Below, piece by piece: positions 51,773 to 58,913 of a DNA stretch of 64,000 bases. Below the pieces are notes generated by a model, which ran no database searches, was not told the DNA's origin, and was given only the letters and a program-made list of their open reading frames with translations. The position numbers and the translations under genes are program-made. The DNA is from Flavobacteriales bacterium. GTDB lineage: Bacteria; Bacteroidota; Bacteroidia; Flavobacteriales_E; Vicingaceae. The first letter of the stretch is position 1. Each line of letters starts with the position of its first letter. The stretch is from the NCBI GenBank assembly GCA_029262875.1, contig JAJCYO010000114.1, forward strand, positions 1-64,000, given 5' to 3'.

Positions 51773-52978
51773 ATGATTTTTAAAAGCAAGAAAATACCAT
51801 TTTTAGTGTTTGTTGCTGCCGTTTTTTTGAGCTGTGGAGGAGTAGAAACGGAACCTTATTCCGAGGCAAACATCACTCCACTAACCGAGAGTTGGGAGAT
51901 CGCCATTCCCAATCAAGAAATTCCAGAAGGGTTAACTTCCTTAAGTGCTCAGCATTGTGGAAGCTGTCATCAAGACCATTACAAAGAATGGAAAACATCT
52001 ACCCATGCACATGCCTGGACGGATAAACAGTTTCAATCGGAACTGCAAAAAGAATCGAGTCCTTTCATGTGCATCAATTGCCACATTCCCTTACAAAACC
52101 AGCAAGAATACATCATAAAAGGATTGGTAGATGGAGACATTTACCAACCCGTAAAAGAAAAAAATCCACATTTTGATGTTGCCTTGCAACAAGAAGGGAT
52201 CAACTGTGCATCGTGCCATGTACGAAACAATGCCATTGTGGGCCCAACAGGAAGTGCAAAAGCACCGCATAAAACAGTAAAAGATCCCCAACACCTTTCG
52301 GAGCAATTGTGTCTTTCCTGTCACAATGCTTCAGCGGTAATTACCCCAACCTTGGCCTGTACTTTTGAAACAGGAGATGAATGGAAAGCAGGACCATTTT
52401 ACGGTAAGAAAAATTGCATTGATTGCCACATGGTGGAAACACATCGCGAAATTGTAGCAGGCTATGGCGAGCGGAAAAGTAGATTCCACAGTTTCCCAGG
52501 TTCTGGAATACCGAAAGAAACAGGTAAGATAACGGGCATGCTTAATGGATTGGAAATTAGTGCTCAAAAAGTGAAAGCGGCTTATTCCATGAACGAGCAC
52601 TTTAGTTTTACCCTAACTGTAAAAAACGAACATGCCGGTCATCGTGTTCCAACGGCAGATCCAGAACGATTTTTCATCATTCAGTTTGACTTGAAAGATG
52701 CATCGGGTAAAGTAGTAGCCACCCAAAAAGATAGAATAGGAGAGGAGTGGCAATGGCATCCTGAAGCAATAAAACTAAGCGATAACAATTTAAACCCAGG
52801 AGAAGAAAGAAGCTTTACGTTTAATAATGACTTTAAAGTTAAAGGAAATTACACGCTTACCGTTAGTGTAAGCAAGCACCGTATGGATGAGGAGACAGCC
52901 AATTACAATAAGCTGGGAGATGATTATCCCTTGTTCATTTCCATTTTTGAGGAGGAGTACCAGTTTACGGTCGATTAA
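51773..52978 (+). CDS. Five-haem cytochrome c lipoprotein (c554-like)
   Basis: A 401-residue secreted protein. The N-terminus has a lipoprotein signal ending LSCGG, so it is anchored in a membrane facing the periplasm or the surface. Five CxxCH haem sites are present: CGSCH, CINCH, CASCH, CLSCH and CIDCH, between residues about 60 and 220. The pattern HCGSCHQDHYKEWKTSTHAHAW resembles cytochrome c554-like proteins. The last 150 residues are beta-rich without haem sites. It is likely an electron-transfer protein. It is preceded by repeat copy C and followed by the SpoIIE-domain gene. Confidence 0.82.
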   Translation: MIFKSKKIPFLVFVAAVFLSCGGVETEPYSEANITPLTESWEIAIPNQEIPEGLTSLSAQHCGSCHQDHYKEWKTSTHAHAWTDKQFQSELQKESSPFMCINCHIPLQNQQEYIIKGLVDGDIYQPVKEKNPHFDVALQQEGINCASCHVRNNAIVGPTGSAKAPHKTVKDPQHLSEQLCLSCHNASAVITPTLACTFETGDEWKAGPFYGKKNCIDCHMVETHREIVAGYGERKSRFHSFPGSGIPKETGKITGMLNGLEISAQKVKAAYSMNEHFSFTLTVKNEHAGHRVPTADPERFFIIQFDLKDASGKVVATQKDRIGEEWQWHPEAIKLSDNNLNPGEERSFTFNNDFKVKGNYTLTVSVSKHRMDEETANYNKLGDDYPLFISIFEEEYQFTVD

Positions 52979-53034
52979 GGAGTTCGTACCTTAGTAAATA
53001 TTCACTATATTTGGAAGTATCCCTAAAGGCAAAC

Positions 53035-55197
53035 ATGAGGAAATTACTTTTTCTTTTAATCACATTGTGTGCATTTTTCTATGCTCAAAAAAGCCATGGC
53101 CAACAATTTGCCGATAAAGAATTCTACCTCATAGATAGTTTGGTATTAGACGATCTTACAGCGGTAGATAGAGGAATGGTAGACAGTTGTATGACCCTGT
53201 ACCATGCTGCTAAAAGTGATACCGACCGAATCAATGCCTTGCATTTTATTTGCGAAAACATGATGCATGAAAATTGGGAAAGGTATCAAGACTTTCAGCA
53301 CAATTTATTGCAAGAATTGGTTAAAAAAGAACAACCTACGGCAGTTAAAAAGAATTTGTTAACCGCCTATGCCGGAAGCTTAAATAACCTTGGGTTTATC
53401 TGTAATCAAAAAGGACAAATAGACGAAGCCATTGTTTATTTTAAAGAAGCTCAAAAAATTCAAAAGGAATTAAATGACATTTACGGGTGGGCCGTTGGGC
53501 TCCAGAATTTGGGGAACATTTATTTCAATCAAGGGAAAATCGAAGAAGCACTGAAAACTTATGGCTTAAGCCTAAAGCTCTATGAACAGATAGGAAACAA
53601 AAAAGGAATAGCAGATGCTTTTCTCAATTTAGGAACCATCCACGACAATCAGGGAAATACAGATGAGGCCATGGATTATTATACCAGAAGCTTAGAAATG
53701 AAGAAAGAGATTGGCGATTTAGACGGTACGGCCATTTGCTTAAACAACTTGGGCTACCTGTTTTATAATATGGGAAAGCACGATAAGGCCATCGAAAATT
53801 TTGAAGAGAGTTTAGCCATATATACCAAAATTGGAAGTAAGATAGGAATGGCATTGGCCTATCAGCAAATTGGATTTATGTACAAGAAAGACGATCCTCA
53901 AAAAACCTTAACCTATTACGATAAAAGTTTGGAGCTTAGAATGGAGATTGGCGATAAAAAAGGAATGGTACTCACGTACTTAAATTTTGGGAGAGTGTAC
54001 ATGAGTTTAAATCAGTTGGACAAAGCAGAAGAAAATACCTTAAAAGCGTTAGAGCTTTCTAAAAGTTTAGGGTTTCCGTTTGACATTAGAAATTGTGCCC
54101 AGGCCTTAGTGGACATTTATAAAAAGCAAAAGAAAGGCACAAAAGCTTTAGAAATGTTTGAATTGTATATTCATATGAGGGATAGCATCAACAATGAAGA
54201 GACCAAAAAAGCATCTTTAAAACAACAAGTACAGTATGAGTTTGAAAAACAAAAAGTGCTGGATGATGCTGAACATGATAAGCTCATAGCGATAGAACAA
54301 GAAGCAAAGAAAAAGCAAAAAGTGTTGACCTATGCTTCTTTGATAGGGCTTGTTTTGGTAGTTGCATTTTTACTATTTGTATTTAATCGATTAAAAATCA
54401 CCAGAAAGCAAAAGTTGATTATTGAAGAATCGCATATAGAATTGGCTGAAAAAAATAAAGAAATTTTAGACTCCATTAGTTACGCTAAACGAATCCAATC
54501 GGCTATCCTTCCAACGGATGAAGTGGTGAAAGAACACCTAAAAGAATCATTCATTTTATACCAACCAAAAGACATTGTAGCAGGAGATTTTTATTGGATA
54601 GAACACAAGGATGGTGAAACACTTTTTGCTGCTGCCGATTGTACCGGACATGGAGTTCCTGGAGCAATGGTGAGTGTAATTTGTAATAATGCACTGAACC
54701 GTTCAGTGAGAGAGCATGGCTTACTTATTCCCGGAGCTATCTTGGATAAATCGAGGGAAATAGTGATTCAGGAATTTGAAAAAAGTCATGAAGAGGTAAA
54801 AGACGGAATGGACATCGCACTTTGTTCCTTAAAAGGCATGAGCTTACAATATGCTGGCGCCAATAATCCTTTATGGATCATTAGAAATGGTGAAATATTA
54901 GAGACCAAAGCAAATAAACAACCCATCGGAAAATTTAGAGCTGCCGAACCTTTTGTTACCCACGAGTTTGAATTACAGTCTGGAGACAGTATTTATTTAT
55001 TCTCGGATGGTTATGTCGATCAATTTGGAGGAGAAAAGGGTAAAAAGTTCAAATCGAATTCTTTTAAGGCACTTTTATTAAGGATACAAGACCAATCAAT
55101 GGAAGAACAGAAACAACTATTATCAGAAACGTTTGCTGAATGGAAAGGTGACTTAGAACAGATTGATGATGTTTGCGTAATAGGGGTAAGGGTATAA
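53035..55197 (+). CDS. TPR / transmembrane / SpoIIE-type PP2C phosphatase
   Basis: A 720-residue signalling protein (ATG at 53035; the TTG at 53011 is not needed). A signal peptide (MRKLLFLLITLCAFFYA) is followed by about seven tetratricopeptide repeats (residues 110-370; e.g. LNNLGYLFYNMGKHDKAI). Then come a coiled coil, one transmembrane helix (SLIGLVLVVAFLLFVF near 440), and a cytoplasmic SpoIIE/PP2C serine phosphatase with FYWIEHKDGETLFAAADCTGHGVPGA in parts. The GDFYW and DCTGHG motifs are the metal site. Such proteins are common in Bacteroidota and probably sense periplasmic ligands. It ends one base before the convergent radical SAM gene. Confidence 0.85.
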   Translation: MRKLLFLLITLCAFFYAQKSHGQQFADKEFYLIDSLVLDDLTAVDRGMVDSCMTLYHAAKSDTDRINALHFICENMMHENWERYQDFQHNLLQELVKKEQPTAVKKNLLTAYAGSLNNLGFICNQKGQIDEAIVYFKEAQKIQKELNDIYGWAVGLQNLGNIYFNQGKIEEALKTYGLSLKLYEQIGNKKGIADAFLNLGTIHDNQGNTDEAMDYYTRSLEMKKEIGDLDGTAICLNNLGYLFYNMGKHDKAIENFEESLAIYTKIGSKIGMALAYQQIGFMYKKDDPQKTLTYYDKSLELRMEIGDKKGMVLTYLNFGRVYMSLNQLDKAEENTLKALELSKSLGFPFDIRNCAQALVDIYKKQKKGTKALEMFELYIHMRDSINNEETKKASLKQQVQYEFEKQKVLDDAEHDKLIAIEQEAKKKQKVLTYASLIGLVLVVAFLLFVFNRLKITRKQKLIIEESHIELAEKNKEILDSISYAKRIQSAILPTDEVVKEHLKESFILYQPKDIVAGDFYWIEHKDGETLFAAADCTGHGVPGAMVSVICNNALNRSVREHGLLIPGAILDKSREIVIQEFEKSHEEVKDGMDIALCSLKGMSLQYAGANNPLWIIRNGEILETKANKQPIGKFRAAEPFVTHEFELQSGDSIYLFSDGYVDQFGGEKGKKFKSNSFKALLLRIQDQSMEEQKQLLSETFAEWKGDLEQIDDVCVIGVRV

Positions 55198-55198
55198 C

Positions 55199-56146
55199 TT
55201 AAGCCAATACTTCCGCTTGATAATTCTTCCCTTGCCAAAGGTCTTTTTCAATTAACTTCTTATCAATTTTCGCTACAATCTCAAAGTTTTTCATGCCGTC
55301 CCATTGCGGTGCAATCAATAAATGAGCTGGTGATTCGCTAATGAAACGTTCAATGATAATGTCTGGTCGCAACAACGCTACAAACTCAGTAATCAAGTCC
55401 ACATAAGCTTCAGCAGAAAACAACTCAAACATTTCTGGTGTTTCTTTCAATTGGAGGGCCATTTTTGTGTGCTTCACCACTTGCAAATGATGTAACTTCA
55501 GCGTATGAATAGGCAGTTTGGAAATTTCTCGTGCATGATTCAATAGCTCCTCCTTGCTTTCACCCGGCAAACCAATAATCATGTGTGCGCCCAACTGCAT
55601 TCCTCGACCTTTAGACATTTCATAGGCTGCTTTGGTTTCTTCAAACGTGTGGCAACGGTTAATGCTTTCTAAGGTTCTGTCTAAGGTGCTTTCTACACCA
55701 AACTCTAAAGAAATAAAGTTGTCCTTGGCTAAGTCAGAAAGGAAATCAATAAGGTCTTCATTGATGCAATCTGGTCGTGTTCCGATAACCAAACCGATAA
55801 CTTGAGGGTGATTAATGGCTTCGTTGTACAGCTCTTTTACCAAATTAATGTCTGCATAAGTATTGGTATACGCCTGGAAATAGGCTAAGTACTGTTGGGT
55901 CTTGTATTTCTTGGCAAAAAATGCTATGCCTTCATCCAATTGTTGGGTAATGGTTTTACTTGGTTTGCAATAGTAAGGGTTAAAGCTGTTGTTGTTGCAA
56001 TAGGTGCATCCACCAACTCCTTTAGAACCATCCCTGTTCGGACAGGTAAATCCCGTATCCAAAGAAACTTTCTGAACGCGTTCGGAAAATTGCTTTTTGA
56101 TAAAAGACGAGTAATCGTTGTATCGTTTATTGTTGTTGAATTGCAT
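55199..56146 (-). CDS. Radical SAM protein, TIGR01212/YhcC family
   Basis: A 315-residue radical SAM enzyme (ATG at 56146; an upstream TTG is not needed). The cluster motif is spread out as TCPNRDGSKGVGGCTYC, characteristic of this family and different from the usual CxxxCxxC. Conserved later segments are FQAYTNTY and GAHMIIGLPGESKEE. The physiological reaction is not well known; family members are sometimes linked to tRNA or protein modification. Confidence 0.85.
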   Translation of the reverse strand: MQFNNNKRYNDYSSFIKKQFSERVQKVSLDTGFTCPNRDGSKGVGGCTYCNNNSFNPYYCKPSKTITQQLDEGIAFFAKKYKTQQYLAYFQAYTNTYADINLVKELYNEAINHPQVIGLVIGTRPDCINEDLIDFLSDLAKDNFISLEFGVESTLDRTLESINRCHTFEETKAAYEMSKGRGMQLGAHMIIGLPGESKEELLNHAREISKLPIHTLKLHHLQVVKHTKMALQLKETPEMFELFSAEAYVDLITEFVALLRPDIIIERFISESPAHLLIAPQWDGMKNFEIVAKIDKKLIEKDLWQGKNYQAEVLA

Positions 56147-56209
56147 CTTCAATAAATAAGGATGCAAAAATAGACATATCTAATTTAAATGTAGCTTTCA
56201 ATTTTGCTT

Positions 56210-56325
56210 GTTCTCGATACATTTTCTCATGCTTCGAAAACACTCGAACTGACACAAAATTTAACAATAGAGGTGTGTTTTGTCAGTTCGAGTGATTCGC
56301 TGAAAGCGAATTGTATCGAGAACAG
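56210..56325. repeat. Inverted repeat element, copy D
   Basis: A right-type arm (56210-56254, GTTCTCGATACATTTTC ... CTCGAACTGAC) is followed by a left-type arm (56277-56325, TTTTGTCAGTTCGAGTG ... GAGAACAG) with the ATTCGCT-GAA-AGCGAAT hairpin. The arrangement is the same as copy C and opposite to copies A and B. It lies between divergent genes. Confidence 0.85.
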
Positions 56326-56343
56326 AAAAACATATATTTGTTT

Positions 56344-56643
56344 ATGGCAAAATACCATCAATACTTTGTTTATATCTTAAAGTGCAGTGATAATACTTAC
56401 TATACTGGTGTTACAAATAATGTTGAAAGAAGATTGTTGGAACATCAACTTGGTGACAATAAGACTGCATATACATTTAAAAGAAGACCTGTTCATTTGG
56501 TTTTTAGAGCCGAATTTTCAAACATAGAAGTGGCTATTGAAAAAGAAAAACAAATCAAAACATGGTCTAAATCAAAAAAAGAAGCTTTGATAAATGGAGA
56601 CTTTGAGTTATTGCCAGAAATGAGTAAAAAGAAGTTTAATTAA
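56344..56643 (+). CDS. GIY-YIG domain protein
   Basis: A 99-residue single-domain GIY-YIG endonuclease-like protein (ATG at 56344, just after repeat copy D). YFVYILKCSDNTYYTGVTNNVERRLLEHQ carries the GIY/YIG-equivalent segments (VYIL, YTG) and the Arg; EKEKQIKTWSKSKKEALI has the catalytic Glu region. Its start sits 19 bp from the repeat. Small proteins of this kind are frequent in Bacteroidota, and their role is unclear. It overlaps the convergent gene by 8 bp. Confidence 0.8.
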   Translation: MAKYHQYFVYILKCSDNTYYTGVTNNVERRLLEHQLGDNKTAYTFKRRPVHLVFRAEFSNIEVAIEKEKQIKTWSKSKKEALINGDFELLPEMSKKKFN

Positions 56644-57013
56644 TATCAGCTCGATCTTCTGCCAATGCCGCTTTTGCCTTTTCGATGTCTAACAATTCAT
56701 AAGGCATGGACAAGTAATAAGGTAATTCTGTTGGCTCTTCAGTGAGCATAATTAATCGAGTATCAGCCATACGTTCCACCACAGAGTTAATCGTTTGTGG
56801 TAAATTTTCAGGTGGCATTCCGCTGTATTGGGTAGCCATAAATTGAGTCAATTGCTCAATGGTATGTTGTCCATCTGCCAATTGTAATACCATCCCAAAC
56901 CAGGGATCCAATTCCTCTTTGTCGTTTTTAGGGTTGTGGATGTCCACAATTGATATGGTTTTTCCTTGCTTGGAAAAAATGACGTTTCTGTAAAAATATT
57001 GTTTCGTGTTCAT
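56636..57013 (-). CDS. PqqD-like hypothetical protein
   Basis: A 125-residue protein. The middle (DPWFGMVLQLADGQHTIEQL, then NSVVERMADTRLIML) resembles the PqqD/peptide-chaperone fold, in which a winged-helix domain presents a peptide to a radical SAM enzyme. The similarity is weak and by eye. It is the last gene of the leftward operon with thioesterase, hemerythrin and the 4-hydroxybenzoyl-CoA reductase genes. Confidence 0.55.
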   Translation of the reverse strand: MNTKQYFYRNVIFSKQGKTISIVDIHNPKNDKEELDPWFGMVLQLADGQHTIEQLTQFMATQYSGMPPENLPQTINSVVERMADTRLIMLTEEPTELPYYLSMPYELLDIEKAKAALAEDRADIN

Positions 57014-57029
57014 TTTTTATCATTTATTT

Positions 57030-57404
57030 TTAAATAGGACTTGGCTTTCTATTCTCATCCATTTTCACATATTTAAACTCCCCTTCAGTAACTTTTATGC
57101 GCGTGTCTTCAAAATCTCTGTTTACGTATGCTTCTATATATACTGCAATAGAAGTTCTGCCAATTTTAACCAAAGAAACATAACAACAAAGGGTATCTCC
57201 AATAAAAACAGGCTCATTAAAAGTGGTTGAATCTATGGTAACAGTAACTACTCTTCCTTTTGCTATTTTTCTGCAAAATACGCCACCTGCCAAATCCATT
57301 TGAGATATCAGCCACCCTCCAAAAACATCCCCGGCAGGGTTAGTGTCTTTTGGCATTGCTACAACTCGTATGGCTAATTCACCTGTTGGTTCGTCTTTCA
57401 TCAT
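57030..57404 (-). CDS. yciA: Acyl-CoA thioesterase, YciA-like hotdog protein
   Basis: A 124-residue hotdog-fold thioesterase. AMPKDTNPAGDVFGGWLISQMD carries the catalytic Asp region (given here only in outline), and VVTVTIDSTTFNEPVFIGDTL is the core strand, both close to YciA. It could hydrolyse excess acyl-CoAs to release CoA when aromatic CoA esters accumulate. It sits 40 bp downstream of the hemerythrin gene in the same direction. Confidence 0.85.
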   Translation of the reverse strand: MMKDEPTGELAIRVVAMPKDTNPAGDVFGGWLISQMDLAGGVFCRKIAKGRVVTVTIDSTTFNEPVFIGDTLCCYVSLVKIGRTSIAVYIEAYVNRDFEDTRIKVTEGEFKYVKMDENRKPSPI

Positions 57405-57444
57405 AACACTTTTAGTTTAAAAAACTCAGCCAAAGATAGCCAAT

Positions 57445-57972
57445 CTAAACCATTATTGCCGCTATGCTTTCTTCCAACTCTCTTTTTCTTTCTTCACCTA
57501 ACTCCATGTCAATGTCTTTAAATTTAAAGAAGATGGTTTCCAAGTCTTCCTCGTCCATTAAAGATTCTGCTAACACAAAAAGCTCATCGTTTTCGGCTCC
57601 AATATGATCCAGCAAATCTTGCACATAATTGTTCAACCCTTTTTGAGCCTTTTCAAAATCACCTTCTTCCAACGCCATTTCAATTAAAGTCGTGTAAGCC
57701 CTAAAATCTTCGTGATGTGTTTCAAACTCATCAATAATTTCTTGTAACACAAAATCTGGGTGATCTTTTATAGCAGGGAACAACACATCTTCTTCTTTTC
57801 TGTGGTGGTAACCATCGGCATATTCCCTAAAGAAAATAAGGAGCGTGTTTACCGTTGTCTTGTATTGTGCTGCGTCTGCTTCCCATAATTTATCCAGAGC
57901 ATCAATAATATCCTCAGTAAGAGAGATGATGTCATGCTCATCAAGCATGGTTTGTATTGGATTGTGCTCCAT
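57445..57972 (-). CDS. Hemerythrin-domain protein
   Basis: A 175-residue four-helix protein with hemerythrin iron ligands: DEHDIIS near residue 13, HHRKEEDVLFPAI near 57, the ETHHEDFRAYT segment and HIGAENDELF. It should bind a di-iron centre that senses or holds oxygen (or NO). It starts 3 bp after the 4-hydroxybenzoyl-CoA reductase beta gene ends. Reductases of that type are oxygen-sensitive, so a protective or sensing role is plausible. Confidence 0.82.
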   Translation of the reverse strand: MEHNPIQTMLDEHDIISLTEDIIDALDKLWEADAAQYKTTVNTLLIFFREYADGYHHRKEEDVLFPAIKDHPDFVLQEIIDEFETHHEDFRAYTTLIEMALEEGDFEKAQKGLNNYVQDLLDHIGAENDELFVLAESLMDEEDLETIFFKFKDIDMELGEERKRELEESIAAIMV

Positions 57973-57975
57973 TGC

Positions 57976-58908
57976 TTATATTTTTAAGTTGTCAAAACTT
58001 CTATTCAAGTAAACGCCTATCATTTCTCGCCTGTATTTACGAGAATACATGTCATTGTCTACTGCTCTACTACCCTTTATGGCTTGTTTGATTAAGGAAG
58101 CCTTATCATCGCTTACGCTACCTTCTACCACTACTGGTTTTGGATCAACACCCGATAAAGCAATTTTCAGTTTACCGTTTTTATCTATTGCAACAGCCGT
58201 TGTTAAAGAAGTAAATTCTAAGCTTTCCCTTTCACGTAATTTGTAAAAAGCAGTTTTAAACTCACGGTTAAGCGGTAAATAAATTGCAGTTAGAATGGCC
58301 GTTGCTGATAAGTTTCTTGGGGCAACACCATCACCAGTATAGATGCTTTCCAGTGGAACCCGTTGAACACCATCTACATCTACGATTTCAATTTCAGCAT
58401 CCATAGCTATTAAGGCTGGAGCAGTATCAGAAACCAATTCCGAAAAGCAAGCATTTTTACCTTGTGTGGCAATGCAAATGTCTCCATCGCACTTTAAACA
58501 ATAGCCTACAGCTTCTCTCCACCATTCAGATTGGTTGTAGAATAAACAACGGTTTTCACACAAAACGTTTCCGCCTATGGTAGCTGTTTTCCGGAGTAGC
58601 GGAGCACCAACCGTTAAGGCGGCTTCAATCAACATTGGAAATGATGCTTTTAAGTCTTCGTTAAATTTGAGCTCTTCTAAAATTTCTAATGCACCAATTT
58701 TAAGGAACGCCTCATCTTTGGCAATGCCCTTTAATTCATCAAGCTTACTAATGTCAATCAAACAGGGTGATTCCTCATTACCTTGAAATCGGTTCACCAT
58801 TACATCCGTTCCACCAGCTAAATATTTGAAAGCTCCTAAATTGGCTTTAGCCATTTCAATGGCTTCACTTGCTGATGTTGGAATTAAATATGTTTTTTCA
58901 GCGATCAT
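57976..58908 (-). CDS. hcrB: 4-Hydroxybenzoyl-CoA reductase, beta (FAD, 4Fe-4S) subunit
   Basis: FAD subunit of 310 residues of a xanthine-oxidase-family enzyme running in the reductive direction, removing the phenolic hydroxyl of 4-hydroxybenzoyl-CoA to give benzoyl-CoA. FAD loops: KYLAGGTDVMVN near 28 and TATIGGNVLCENR near 108. A Cys-rich insert follows with C121, C137, C145 and C154; the spacings (16, 8, 9) equal those I recall for the 4Fe-4S ligands of the Thauera enzyme (122, 138, 146, 155). This insert is what marks the enzyme as a 4-hydroxybenzoyl-CoA reductase. The other FAD subunit at 30621 lacks it. Confidence 0.9.
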   Translation of the reverse strand: MIAEKTYLIPTSASEAIEMAKANLGAFKYLAGGTDVMVNRFQGNEESPCLIDISKLDELKGIAKDEAFLKIGALEILEELKFNEDLKASFPMLIEAALTVGAPLLRKTATIGGNVLCENRCLFYNQSEWWREAVGYCLKCDGDICIATQGKNACFSELVSDTAPALIAMDAEIEIVDVDGVQRVPLESIYTGDGVAPRNLSATAILTAIYLPLNREFKTAFYKLRERESLEFTSLTTAVAIDKNGKLKIALSGVDPKPVVVEGSVSDDKASLIKQAIKGSRAVDNDMYSRKYRREMIGVYLNRSFDNLKI

Positions 58909-58913
58909 AATTT

